Position numbers and translations under genes: made by a program. From Anodontia alba (taxonomy: Eukaryota; Mollusca; Bivalvia; Lucinida; Lucinidae), in NCBI GenBank assembly GCA_964016985.1, contig OZ024828.1, positions 78,079,869-78,143,868 on the forward strand: 64,000 nucleotides of DNA. The letters are read 5' to 3'. The first letter of the stretch is position 1, and each line of letters opens with the position of its first letter. The notes under the pieces are model-generated. The model did not search any database. It saw nothing but the letters and a program-made list of their open reading frames with translations, and was not told where the DNA came from. This document shows, piece by piece, positions 49,980 to 61,535 of this stretch.

Positions 49980-50887
49980 GTCATCATTAGAATAAATTAA
50001 GTAGACCTTGCATCCCCAATGCCATATACCAAGATTCAGCCTTAAAGATTTCTTGGTCCTGGAGAAGATTTTTAAGCATTTTTTTCACTGGATGAGCTAT
50101 TGGGATCACTCCCCATTCATCAGCCATCTGTCCGTTCACACCTTTGAACAACTTCTCTGAAACCACTGCCAAATTTCTTCTAACTTCATGTGGACCCTCC
50201 TGTTAAAGGGGGATTGAAATTTCGTACAAATGGTCATGGTCCGTTAATTAATGGTCATGGTCTGTTAATTAAGATGGCTGTCATACCTATATATGGTAAA
50301 AACCCTTCAAACTCTTCTTCTCCTAAACCGAGAAAGTTTGAGGTTGAATCTTGGTATATAGCATCGGGGACTCAAGGTCTATCAAGTTTGTTCAAATGAT
50401 GATCGTAGGTTGACCTTTTATGGCAAGGTCAAATTTGTGTCCCTATAGATTTGTATGGGGAAACTGTTGAAAACTCATTTTCTCAAAATGTATTAAAGAC
50501 TAATGGCTGAAACTTACCATGTAAAATTAAAGTGGAAAAACTTTTTAGCTACAATCAAAATTTTGTTAGGGAGTTATCAACCCTTGCCTTTGGGCTACAT
50601 ACATGTATAAAATCAAGTATTCTTTATTTGTCTTCTCCTCTGAAACCACTGGACCAATGTTCACCAGATTTCACATTGGGCCTTCAGTCGAAGGGGTACT
50701 GACAGTTTGTTCTAATAAATAAGATGGCCACCATGCCCATATATGGTAAACACACTTAAAATCTTCTTCTTCAGAAGCAAGAAAGCTTTGAGACTGAAGC
50801 TTGGTATATAGCATAGGGGTTCCATACATTTGTATGGGAAAGATGTTGAAAAATCATTTTCTCAAAATGTATTAGATACTTACTACT
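49980..50887. repeat. Diverged repeat present twice directly and once inverted
   Basis: TTGGTATATAGCATMGGGG occurs at about 50351 and 50801 in direct order, and ATGCCATATACCAAGATTCA at 50019 in reverse. The shared shoulders are GTTGAAAACTCATTTTCTCA and TCTTCTTCTCC. Open frames across it differ between copies. Confidence 0.55.
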
Positions 50888-51132
50888 TTAACCCTTAATG
50901 CGCCAAGAAAACCTGCATCTGAAAATGTCGTCTGTTTATGTCGTCTGCTGAATATTCTTGCAAACTTTTCAAACCTATTTTTGCATACAGGCAAACAGTG
51001 TGGACCCAGATCAGACTGCTCCTAAAGGAGCAGTCTGATCTGGGTTCACACTGTTTGCAGAAGTGATTTTTAAAGTAACCAGCAGAAGACAAAGCAGACG
51101 ACAATAGTTGTGATTGGCGCTTTAAGGGTTAA
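50888..51132. repeat. TTAA-5 foldback element, copy 3 (reference quality)
   Basis: TTAACCCTTAATGCGCCAAG to TTGGCGCTTTAAGGGTTAA. The hairpin GCAAACAGTGTGGACCCAGA closes over GACTGCTCCTAAAGGAGCAGT with almost no mismatch. Confidence 0.9.
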
Positions 51133-51139
51133 TCATACA

Positions 51140-51574
51140 TTGTAATTTGCAGTCATTAGTCTTGAATACATTTTACGCTTCATGCTAATGTTGCTAATAG
51201 CATGACGGATGAACGGCAGAAAAATAATGTTGCTCTCGCACACCCTTACAATGAGGGGAAGTCATATAGTAAGTTTATTTTATTCCTCCCAGTGGTTTAG
51301 GAGATAGCATGATGGACAGACAGACGGATGGATGGAAAAATAATGTTGCTCTCGCACCAGGGCTCTGGAAATTTTGAAATCTGAATCGGTCCAGCCGATG
51401 ACGATGACATCATCAATGAGCCCATTTCCAAAAAAAAAAAATATATATATATATATGTATATATCACCTGTCATGAAATCTAATGACAACTGGCAGTCCT
51501 ATCGGAAGTCCGGTTATAACGAGCATGATCGAAGCTGGCGTCATCAATAAATAGTCAGGTATGTAAAATGAAAG

Positions 51575-51610
<36 letters not shown>

Positions 51611-52750
51611 GGTTTTGTTATTTCCACCTCCGCAGGGTTTTCCTAAACTATTTATAAACAACTGATTCCCGTCTTGTATAAGCGCGAAGACGGCGGGAAA
51701 CAGGAGAGAAGGAACGGAACGACTTTCATGGACCTAACTAGGTCTAATAAAAAAGGCCTGCGCCACGGGCGGTTTTGCAGTTTTCAGTGTTTCAAGATTT
51801 GATCAGACTGCTTAAATTTTAAGCACTGACCAATCTTGTCTAGCGCAAGTGGTGCATTACTTATTTTTACCGTAAAATCTACCTTGAATTATACTCGCGT
51901 GTTACGGCAATCAACAACAACAACAAAAAAAAAGAAGCAATCAATAATACCCAGATCAGACGCCGTTGTATGCGACATCTGATCAGGACGTATACGGTTT
52001 GGGAATTCATTTATCAAATCTAGGACCGACAAACCGTGTTGATCAAAACAAAAAAGAAGAGGGAGAAAACGTGTGCGTTCAAGCGGTGCATTCTTTTATC
52101 CCTCTCAGTAAAGCGACCTTTGATCTTTTGGACACGCCGACTGCACCTGGATGTTTTGCAGTCTCAGTGTATTCACACGTGTCACACAAACGGATTGATT
52201 ATCAGACTACCGTTACGGATGATTCGTGTTAATCGCTTGTTTACCGCACAAAGGTCAGTGAAGTGTTGATTTTTTGACAATGTTTGGATAATGACGTAAT
52301 TAATTTGTGCTGCGGGTAGGTTGCCGTTATTCAGCTGTCTCTCCAATATACATGTCAAATGACCGTTTAGAGCCTTTTAACTACCATAATATCCCATTTA
52401 AAAGGTGCGCGGACGTTGTCAGTTTGGAAAGACTTGACCGTTTGTGATTTTTTAGACATCATTGATTCGTGAAAATTGGTTGGTTTGGGAAAAATGGGGT
52501 TCAAGGCATAAACCTGTTGGACCGATTAATTAGCGTTTTAGGGTGTTTGAAATCGGTCCAGAATTCTTAATTTCGGTCCAGACCGGCTATTTTTCCGGTT
52601 TTCCCGAGCCCTGTCTCGCACATCCTTACCACAATGGGAAGTCATGCAGCAAGTTAGTTAAATTACACCCAGTGGTTTAGGAGGAGATAGCGTGACGGAC
52701 AGGCAGACGGACATAGGAGTTCACAATTCCCCATCGCTAAAGCGTGGGGA
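51140..52750. repeat. Short tandem repeat array split by a hAT-like element
   Basis: Units contain AATAATGTTGCTCTCGCAC, GGGAAGTCAT and CCCAGTGGTTTAGGAG with GATAGC. Two units precede and one follows the insertion at 51358-52613. Confidence 0.65.
51358..52613. mobile_element. Non-autonomous hAT-like element, copy 1
   Basis: Ends CAGGGCTCTGGAAAT and the complement of CAGGGCTCGGGAAAA. The perfect 8-bp duplication TCTCGCAC (51350-51357, 52614-52621) is the hAT hallmark. The interior holds an A run at about 51570-51610 and the motif AAGCGCGAAGACGGCGGGAA. The frames at 51966-52269 are not preserved in copy 2, so no protein is called. No transposase is present. Confidence 0.85.
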
Positions 52751-52827
52751 TAAAAAGGAAAACTTTATCCATCTGCTAATTCTCTGCTGCTGGTTAATGG
52801 TTAACCTGATGCTGATGATAATGTATT

Positions 52828-53012
52828 CATAGGTCCAGATAAGGCATTTTTTTCAAGCAAAAAGTATTGATATATTTTTCTTATTTCTCCATGAAAATAC
52901 ATGCTGTGGCCTTCTAAAGAGTACCCACAATAAATGTTTTTTTTAATGGAGAAATAGGAAGATAACATCTGGATGAAAAATTTTATCTGGACATTCCCTC
53001 TTATCTGGGCTT
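52828..53012. repeat. FB-E foldback element, copy 16
   Basis: CATAGGTCCAGATAAGG to CTTATCTGGGCTTGTG. The core is cut down to ATGCTGTGGCCTTCTAAAG. Confidence 0.65.
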
Positions 53013-53169
53013 GTGATGTATTTACCAGTAAATCCCATAAAACCTAACATAAAACTGACTTTAATAGTCTTTCAAGCACAGTAAAAATGATAAATCAAGA
53101 ATTTTTAATGAATTATACAAAAAAAAAATATAAAAAAGAATTTACAACCACCAAGTGAAACAAGAAGGC

Positions 53170-55600
53170 CAAGATGGCCCTGTATCGCTCACCTGATTAC
53201 CAGACAGGTAATTACCAGTCAAACGGCCTTTCAGTTCACCAGAAAAAGTTCTATATTGATTTTAAAGGTGGCAGCCAGCTTGGATTTCCAATCAGAACAA
53301 TTTTAGCTACTTTTGATCTACAAGTCACCTCGATACTTCCAATGAAATTTGAGTCAATTGCCCTTTTTGGTTCAGGAGAAAAAGTTCAAAATAGATTTTC
53401 AGCATGACTGCAAGGGCGACCATCTTGGATTTTCGATCAGAATGACTTTAGCCATTTTTGATCTACAAGTCACCCCTATACTTCCTTTCAAGTCAATGGG
53501 CCTTTCTATTCAGGAGAAGAAGTTCAAAATAGATTTTTATGACGGCAAATGTGGTGGCCATCTTGTATTTCCAATCAGAACAATTTTAGCTATTTTTGAT
53601 CTACAAGTCACCTCGATGATTCTTACCAAGTTTCAAGTCAATTGGCCTTTTGGTTCAGAAGAAGCGAAAAATAAATTTTCAAGATGGCTGCCATGACGGT
53701 CATCTTGGATTTCCGGTAGGAACAATTTTAGCTATTTTTGATCTACCAGTCATGCTTCCTGACAAGTTTCGAGTCAATTGGCCTTTCGGTTCAGGAGAAG
53801 AAGCAAAAAATAGATTTTCAAGATGGCTGCCATGGCGGTCATCTTGGATTTCCCATCGGAACAATTTTAGCTATTTTTGATCTACCAGTCACCCCTATGC
53901 TTCCTAACAAGTTTTGAGTCAATTGGTCTTTTGGTTCAGGAGAAGAAGTGAAAAATAGATTTTCAAGATGGCCCCATAGCGACCATCTTGGATTTCCCAT
54001 AGGAACTATTTTACTTTTTTTTTATCTACAAGTCACCCTGATGCTTCCCACCAAAAAGTCAACTGGCCTTTCGGTTCAGGAGAAGAAGTGAAAAATAGAT
54101 TTTCAAGATGGCAGCCATGGTGTATATAGGATTTCCGATAGAAACTATTTTAGCTATTTTTGACCTAAAAGTCACCCTGATACTTCCTACCATGTTTCGT
54201 CCTTTAGCCTTTCAGTTCAGGAGAAGAAGTGAAAAATAGATTTTCAAGATGGTCGCCATTGCCGCCATCTTGGATTTTTGATCAGAACAATTTTAGCTAT
54301 TTTTGATCTGCAAGTCACCCAGATGCTTCCTACCAAGTTTCGAGTCAACTGGCCTTTCGGTTCAGGGAAAAATAGATTTTCAAGATTGCGGCATGGTTGC
54401 CATCTTGGATTTCCAATACTAACAATTTACATTTATAAGTTTCGAGTCAGTTGGCCTTTCGGTTTAGGAGAAGTGAAAAATACATTTTCAAGATGGCGGC
54501 CATGGCGTATATTGGATTTCCTATATGAACTATTTTAGCTATTTTTGACGTACAAGTCATCCTGATACTTCCTATCATGGTTCAAGTCCATTAGCCTTTC
54601 GGTTCAGAAGAAGCAAAAACTAGATTTTCAAGATGGCTGCCATGGCAGTCATCTTGGATTTCTGACTGGAACAATTTTAGCTATTTTTGATCTTCAAGTC
54701 ATCCCGATGCTTCCTACCAAGTTTCTAGTCAATTGGCCTTTCGGTTCAGGAAAACAAGCGAAAAATAGATTTTCAAGATCGCTGCCATGGCGGCTATCTT
54801 GGGTTTCCTATTGGAATGATTTTAGCTATTTTTGATCTACAAGTCACCCCAATGCTTCCTACCAAGTTTCGAGTCAATTCGCCTTTCAGTTAAGGAGAAG
54901 ACGGAAAAAATAGATTTTCAAGATGGCCGCCATGTTAGCCATCTTGGATTTCTGATCCTAACTATTTTAGCTTTTTTGGATCTACAACTCACCCTGATGC
55001 TTCCTTCCAAATTTAGAGTCAATTCGCCTTTCGGTTCAGGAGAAGAAGCAAAACATAGATTTTCAAGATGGCTCCCATGGCGGCCATCTTGGATTTTCAA
55101 TCGGAACAATTTAAGCTATTTTTAATCTACAAGTTGTCCCAGTGCTTCCTACCAAGTTTTGAGTCATTTGGCCTTTCAGTTCAGGAGAAGAAGCCAAAAA
55201 CAGATTTTCAAGATGGTCTCCATCTTGGAATTCTGATCGGAACCATTTTAGCTTTTTTTTATCTACAAGTCACCCCGATGTTTCTTACCAAGTTTCGAGT
55301 CAATTGGCCATTCGGTTCAAGACAAGAAGCGAAAACTAGATTGTCAAGATAGCCGCCATGGCAGCCATCTTGGATTTCCAATCAGAAGGATTTTAGCTGT
55401 TTGTGTTCTACAAGTCACCCAGATGTTTCCAACCAAGTTTCGAGTCAACTGGCCTTTCAGTTAAGGAGAAAAAGTGAAAATAGATTTTCAAGATGGCCGC
55501 CTTGGAGTTCTGATTAGAACAATTTTAGATATTTTTGATCTACAAGTCACCTGGATGCTTCCTACCAAGTTTCGAGCCAAATGGTCCAGGGGTGTAGGAG
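53170..55600. repeat. Satellite of about 17 units, 137-150 bp
   Basis: Each unit runs ATTTTAGCTATTTTTGATCT, ACAAGTCACCCCGATGCTTC, AAGTTTCGAGTCAATTGGCC, TTTCGGTTCAGGAGAAGAAG, then TTTCAAGATGGC(N)GCCATGG and GCCATCTTGGATTTC. Most units hold a GATGGC/GCCATC palindrome. Frames on both strands differ between units and are not genes. Confidence 0.9.
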
Positions 55601-55704
55601 GAGTAGGCTCTTAAATCAATTGTTGACGCTGCATGCCCCACAATGGACATTGACTGACCACAATGGTGAGCTAAAAAAATTACAAGGTACAAGAAAATGA
55701 CAAC

Positions 55705-55742
<38 letters not shown>

Positions 55743-56073
55743 CAGTCCCCAACCTGTGATCACCTTGAAATCAAGATGGTCATCTAAACCTGATCAACTC
55801 TAAGGCATGCCCCAATGAGATACAGCCAGGCAAGTTTGGTAAACCGTCCACTGGTCTGGGAGGTATGTTATATAGACAAGAAATGGTCACACCAACCCCA
55901 GGGATGATGTTAAACATTATTCACAAAGAAACCAATATATGCAAGGGCTGAAATAAGATGAAGCCCACTTGCCCCCAGCAAGAGGCAACCTAATTTAAAA
56001 AGTTTTTTTACCCCATGGAAAGTTAAGATTTTCGGTCAAAGCCAAAGGGTTATCAAGTTTTTCATTCTGCTTT
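55601..56073. other. Unassigned with poly-A tract
   Basis: About 30 A at 55709-55740. GGTTGGGGACTGCA-type sequence follows. No gene or foldback seen. Confidence 0.4.
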
Positions 56074-56180
56074 TTAATACCTAACATGCTGGGTAAAAAT
56101 TTCAGCAGGCCACATTTTGAAATATTTTTTCTTATTTTTCCCAGAAAATGAGATTTGGCATTTCATGCAAACTGTCTCCG
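56074..56180. repeat. TTAA-3 element, left half only
   Basis: TTAATACCTAACATGCTGGG to GCAAACTGTCTCCGAG, ending at the apex. Confidence 0.7.
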
Positions 56181-56304
56181 AGTTATTCTAGCATTCTTTT
56201 ATGGGATGGGAATTTGTTTTTAACAAGTGAATGGTGGGGCTATACAAAACAACAAGAACAATGGCAGAAAGTCTACCTTGTGTAGTATCCAGTCCCTTAG
56301 CTCT

Positions 56305-56536
56305 TTAACCCATTGTAGACTAAATACTCACCCATACTATATATTGGAAGATTCTCATTTCAATTTTAGGTATGTCAGACTATGTGATATAGATATTCCT
56401 AGAGAAACATGACTGAACTACTTGTAGTTGCAATCAGTGGAGACCCTGATCAGATGCCATGTTCTGTGGCATCTGATCTGGGTCTGCACTATTTGCCAAT
56501 TATCCTTTTAAGGGTCTCCAGACTATAATGGGTTAA
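56305..56536. repeat. TTAA-2 foldback element, copy 6
   Basis: TTAACCCATTGTAGACTAAA to CAGACTATAATGGGTTAA, apex GATGCCATGTTCTGTGGCATC. The pairing is kept by changes on both arms. Confidence 0.85.
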
Positions 56537-56715
56537 AGAGCTAATCACAGCTGCAGCAGACAACATTTTGATTTTTTGTATGCAATTTTCAGAGAAAATT
56601 AGGCTAGACATTTCATATGAATCATATATCTAGCAGACTGACTTTCTCTGAAACAACAATCAAACAAAATTAAGAAATCTGTCTGCTAGAATTTTGATCA
56701 TCACTCTAGGATTTA
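56533..56715. repeat. TTAA-4 foldback element sharing its left TTAA
   Basis: Begins in the TTAA that ends the previous element. CTGCAGCAGACAACATTTTG, core TAGACATTTCATATGAATCA, right TCTGTCTGCTAGAATTTTGA and GGATTTAA. Confidence 0.65.
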
Positions 56716-56765
56716 ATTTCAAGATTTATACTGGTATGTGTCTGCTTTGTGGAAGATATATAGCA

Positions 56766-56993
56766 GTTCACTCTTGTCCTGCTGAACCTGGATATATCCT
56801 GCCTTTGCAAACAGAGTAGATCCAGATCAGTTGGCTTCTGAAGAAGCCAACTGATCTGGATAGATCTGCACTGTTTGGCATTAAGTATGTGAATTTATAT
56901 CAACAATCTGAATCAAGTAATCTGACTGGCTGAAAATTAGTAGTGGGTGTGGCACCTTAATTTATTCAGCAGGACTACCCTAAACCTGGCATG
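56766..56993. repeat. TTAA-1 foldback element, copy 19
   Basis: TTCACTCTTGTCCTGCTGAA to CAGCAGGACTACCCTAA. Both target sites mutated. TGGATAGATCTGC shows a 4-bp insertion on the right arm. Confidence 0.75.
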
Positions 56994-57029
56994 TCATAAA
57001 GGCCAGAAATTGAACTGGAGACCAGCATA

Positions 57030-57375
57030 CATAGCTTCAGATAAGATGCCTTTTTCAACTGGAAAATATGATAGTTTTCTTACTTCTCCATGAAAACATG
57101 TTGTGTGTAAGCTCTAGTTAAGGAGCTTTTTTCAATCCAGAAGTACTGACATTTTTCTTATTTCTCCACAAAAACGTATGTTGTAGTGCTCATTAGAAGC
57201 ACCTCGCCGAGGCGCTTCTAATGAGTACCCAAAACATGTTTTTGTGGAGAAATCAGAAATCTAGGCCAATGTTATCAGAAGCACCATGGCAAGGCACTTT
57301 TCATGACTACCCATAACATATGTTTTCAAGTAAAAGGAAGAAAAATATTACCTAGATATCCATTCTAGATTAAAC
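57030..57375. repeat. FB-E element inserted into another FB-E
   Basis: The outer element starts CATAGCTTCAGATAAGATGC and ends ATTACCTAGATATCC. The inner one starts GCTCTAGTTAAGGAGC at about 57111 and carries an intact core with apex GCACCTCGCCGAGGCGC, ending near 57265. Confidence 0.65.
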
Positions 57376-57759
57376 ATATCCTTTGTAGATTAAACATATT
57401 TTATTGCATTAACACAATGAGACTGGATACAATTTATGTAACATTAACTAGCCCTTTCCCTTATTATTACCAAATAATACATGTACTAATGGTACAGTGG
57501 TGAAAATGTCACTTTTACCTGGGGTTATGAGCTTATCATTAGGGTAAATCCTTTCTAGATTCCTATTTCAATCCATGTACATGTATGCACCCCCTCATAT
57601 CTGGCTGGGGAGATGTAAAACATCTAAATAAACAACAACGGTTATACAAGACAGTTTGGACGAAACATTAAACCTATTAAATAAAAAAAAAACAAAAAAA
57701 AACTAGACATGTATGCCTATATAGCAACAATTATTTTCTAAATGCTATATTTAACCTGC
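57376..57759. other. Unassigned AT-rich sequence
   Basis: Includes a small FB-E-like end TTTACCTGGGGTTATGAG at 57518. No gene seen. Confidence 0.4.
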
Positions 57760-58035
57760 TATACATTCATACCACTAGCCTTACCCAAATGGTATGACCA
57801 ACCCAGCTAGCATTCTACGTAAATCTACATTGGGCCGTCATCGGCCCGTCAGCTACCCTGACGGGCCGATGACGGCCCGATATAGATTTACGTAGAATGC
57901 TGACTGGGAAGCAGCAGCTCTAGCAAAGTTTGAAGGTTTAGGTCTGGGTAAATAGCATACCAAATTTCAACTTCCTAGCATTAAAGGCACCCAAGTTATG
58001 ACCTCCAAGAGAAATGTGACATATGAACGCAAGCA
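57760..58035. repeat. Dispersed repeat M, copy 1
   Basis: GAAGGTTTAGGTCTGGGTAA, ATTTCAACTTCCTAGCATTA. Related copies at 61418-61535 and 62990-63130. A GC-rich palindrome interrupts it. Confidence 0.65.
57802..57908. mobile_element. GC-rich near-perfect palindrome
   Basis: CCCAGCTAGCATTCTACGTA pairs with TACGTAGAATGCTGACTGGG, continuing through GGGCCGTCATCGGCCCGTCAG and its complement around CTACC. It is much more GC-rich than its surroundings and inserted in repeat M. Confidence 0.75.
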
Positions 58036-59032
58036 TGCATAGATGTTACATCATGGCGAAACGCTACATGCCCTACTGAGCCTTCAGCAGCTCATAATGG
58101 CTCATAATCAGGAAGTATATACATGAAACTCAATATATAAGGCAAAAATCACCAGACTGTAAAATATAGGTAACTGCCATCTACATTTATCTTAAGGTCA
58201 AACTTTGAGTGATACTGGCTCATAAACTGGAAGTGTATGACTATGATGTTTATTCACCAAATTTTATATTCTTCAAGATATACTTGGTAAAATCACTCAA
58301 CTGTGAAATATAGGTCAGTGACCTACATTTATTTTGAGGTCAAACTTCAGCTCAAACTAACTCATAATTGGAGAATATGGTGTTTATTCATGAAATCCTT
58401 TCAAGATATAAAGCAAAAATGATGGACTGTGAAATAAAAGTCAATGTTCTTAATTCTTTACTTTGTTCTTAGTTCAAACTAACTCATAATCAGTAAGTAT
58501 GTTTATACGCCAAATATACTCTTCAGAATCTTGGGCAAAATTGCTGGAGCAAGAAATGTAGGTCACTGTAACGTACATTTAATTTGAGGTCAAACTTACC
58601 CTACATTTATTTTTGTGTCAAACTTTGGGTTGTATGACTCATAATCCATAAGTATGATGTTTATATATTAAATACTCTTCGATATAAGGCAAAATTACTG
58701 GACTGTGAAATAAATGTAGGTCAATGTAACCTACATTTAATATGAGGTCAAAATTTGGGTCATACTGATAATCCATAAGTATGATTTTTGTACATAAAAT
58801 ATTCGTCAAGATATAAGGCAAAATTACTGGACTGTGACATAAATGTAGGTCAACATAACCTACATTTAATTTGAGGTCGAAATTCGGGTCATACTTACTC
58901 GTAATCCAAGTATGATGTTTGTACATAAAATATTTGTCAAGATATAAGGCAAAATTACTGGACCATGAAATGTAGGACTGTGACCTTAATCTATTTTAAG
59001 GTCAAACAACAGGTCATAATGACTCATAATAC

Positions 59033-59391
59033 AACGGAACTTCAATGGCTTGAACCCCGATGGCTCGTTACCATGGATGAGTCGAACACTTTCTTGAGTC
59101 CGCAGGGACTTCATCCAAATACGATATAGGGATAATTTGGGGAAATTTACTTCTTTTATCTTGCAAATGTATGTTGTGTGCACTCATTAGAATTGCCTCG
59201 ATGAGGCAATTCTAATAAGTACACACAACATATGTTTATAATCTAGAACACTGAAAAGATATCCCACAATTATCTCCATTATGCCTCCTGGTATGGCACT
59301 AAATGTAACCCTCCATGGCTCAAACTACTGCTGTCTCAAACAAATTTTCATGGTCGCAAAGGGGTTTGAGCCATCGAAGTTCGACTGTATA
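59033..59391. mobile_element. MITE with FB-E-type core and unrelated ends
   Basis: ACGGAACTTCAATGGCTTGA and the complement of ACAGTCGAACTTCGATGGCT form imperfect terminal repeats. The centre 59163-59244 is the GTATGTTGTGTGCACTCATT palindrome. It is inserted in the satellite. Confidence 0.75.
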
Positions 59392-59580
59392 TAAGTATGA
59401 TGTCTATACATCAAATACTCTTCAAGATATAGGCAAACTCCCTGGACCATGATATAAAGGTCAATGTTGCCTAGGTATACTTTGAGGTCATACTGTCTCA
59501 TAATCAGAAAGTAAAGTGTTTATACATCAAATACTCTTCAAGAAAAAAGACAAATTCATAGAGCTGTGAAAGCTCTTCGG

Positions 59581-60857
59581 CAGGGCTCTGGAAATTTTGA
59601 AATCTGAATCGGTCCAGCCGATGACGATGATGTCATCAATGAGCCCATTTCCAAAAAAAAAATATAATATCACCTGTCACAAAAACTAATGACAACTAGC
59701 AGTCCTATAACTCCTTTTAAATAATACACCTCAACTCCGTTATAACTGAAGTCCGGGTATAACGAGCATGAGCAAAGTTGGCGTCATCAATAAATACAGT
59801 CAGGTATGTACATTGTAAAAAGAAAGAAAGACAGAAAAAAAAAAGACAATTTTGTTGTTATTTCCACCTCCGCAGGGTTTTCCTAGATAACTATTTATAA
59901 ACAACTGATTCCCGTCTTGTATAAGCGCGAAGACGGCGGGAAACAGGAGAGACAGAACGAAACGACTTTCATGGACCTTATTAGGTCTAATAAAAAAGGC
60001 ATGCGCCACGGGCAGTTTTGCAGTTTTGAATGTTTCAAGATTTGACCAGACTGCTTAAATTTTAAGCACTGACCAATCTTGTCTAGCGCAAGTGGTGCAT
60101 TACTTATGTTTACCGTGAAATCTACCTTGACTTATACTCGCGTGTTACGGCCGTCAACAAAAAAAAAATAATAATAAAATAAAATAAAAGAAGCAAACAA
60201 TAATATCCAGATCAAACGCCGTTGTATGTGACATCTGATCAGGACCTACATGGTTTGGGAATTAACTAATAAAATCTGGGACCGACAAACCGTGTTGATC
60301 AAAACAAAAAAGAAGAGGAAGAAAACGGGTGCGTTCAAGCGATGCATTTTTTTATCACTCTCGGTTAAAGCGACCTTTGATCTTTTGTACACGCCGACTG
60401 CATAGTCTCAGTGTATTAACACCTGTCACACAAATGGATTAATTTTCAGACTACCGTTACTGATGATTTGTGTTAATCGCTTGTTTACCGCACAAAGGAC
60501 AGTGAAGTGTTGATTTTTTGACAAAGTTTGGATAATGACGTAATTAATTTGTGCTGTGGTAGGTTGTCGTTATCCATCTGTCTCTCCAATATACATGTCA
60601 AATGACCGTTAAGAGTCTTTTAACTACCATAATATCACATTTAAAAGGTGCACGGACACTGTCAGTTTGGGAAGACTTGACCGTTTGTGATTTTTTAGAC
60701 ATCATTGATACGTGAAAATTGGTTGGTTGGGGAAAAAATGGGGTTCAAGGCACAAACCTGTTGGACCGATTTATTAGCCTTTGGGGGTGTTTGAGACCGG
60801 TCCAGAATTCTTAATTTCTGTCCAGACCGGCTATTTTTCCGGTTTTCCGGAGCCCTG
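59581..60857. mobile_element. Non-autonomous hAT-like element, copy 2
   Basis: Same ends and order as 51358-52613, with an extra segment near 59711-59760 (CTCAACTCCGTTATAACTGA). The flanks CTCTTCGG and CTCTTTGG (59573-59580, 60858-60865) are an 8-bp duplication with one change. Inserted within a satellite unit. Confidence 0.85.
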
Positions 60858-61151
60858 CTCTTTGGGATATAAGGCAAAATTACTGGACTGTGAAATAAGG
60901 GTGTCGCTGACCTTCATTTCATGACATACAAGCCAATGTAACAAACTTTAACAAGATCTGACCATCTATCTGCCTAAGTTGTTTTCATAATAGAAAAGTG
61001 GAAAAAAAAAACCACTTTTTACAGGTGTTCTAGATTTTGACCTTTAGCCCAACCTCAGGGCATAAACCCTGGGTTATATGTCATGGAATGAAAGCTGACA
61101 TCAAGGGTACCTATAGTCCAAATATGAATGCTTTCTGATAAGCAGTTGTTC

Positions 61152-61344
61152 ATAGGCCTAGATAAGAGTGGGTATCAGGTTTATATATTTCTTATTTCTC
61201 CATGAAAACATATGTTGTGGGTACTCATTAGAAGCACCTCGGCAAGGCGCTTCTAATGAGTACCCACAACATATGTTTTTTGTGGAGAAATAAGAAAAAT
61301 ATCTATACTTTTGGATTGAAAAAAGCGCTTTAACTAGAGCTATG
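61152..61344. repeat. FB-E foldback element, copy 17 (near perfect)
   Basis: GGCCTAGATAAGAGTGGG to TTTAACTAGAGCTATGG, core ACATATGTTGTGGGTACTCA fully paired over GCACCTCGGCAAGGCGC. Confidence 0.85.
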
Positions 61345-61535
61345 GTTGTTGAAATATGAACTTCGAAAAACTTGAGCAGAGTAGACATGTGTCCAAATTA
61401 CACAAATTAACCCACCCTTTGGACACTTAGCCCACCCAGGGCATGACCCAGGGGCAACTAGCTTAGAGGGGAAGGTTTAGGTCTGGGTAAGTAGCATACA
61501 AATTTCAACTTCCTAGCATAAAAGGTAAGGCTGGC

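Larger units (their letters stand above)
58080..60970. repeat. Satellite of about 130 bp, interrupted twice
   Basis: Units contain ACTCATAATCNGTAAGTATG, TACTCTTCAAGATATAAGGC, AAAATTACTGGACTGTGAAA and CCTACATTTATTTTGAGGTC. About nine units between 58080 and 59032, continuing at 59392-59580 and 60866-60970 beyond the two insertions. Confidence 0.8.

Noticed and set aside
51966..52269. Frames of 77-88 codons inside the hAT-like element
   Set aside because: Not conserved in the second copy at 59581-60857, so not a transposase.
53174..55352. Series of short frames across the 140-bp satellite
   Set aside because: Phase differs from unit to unit and both strands are open; a composition effect.
57500..57560. 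Possible splice donor CCCCAG/GTAAAAG on the minus strand
   Set aside because: It coincides with a decayed FB-E end (CTGGAGCTATG type), which mimics a donor.
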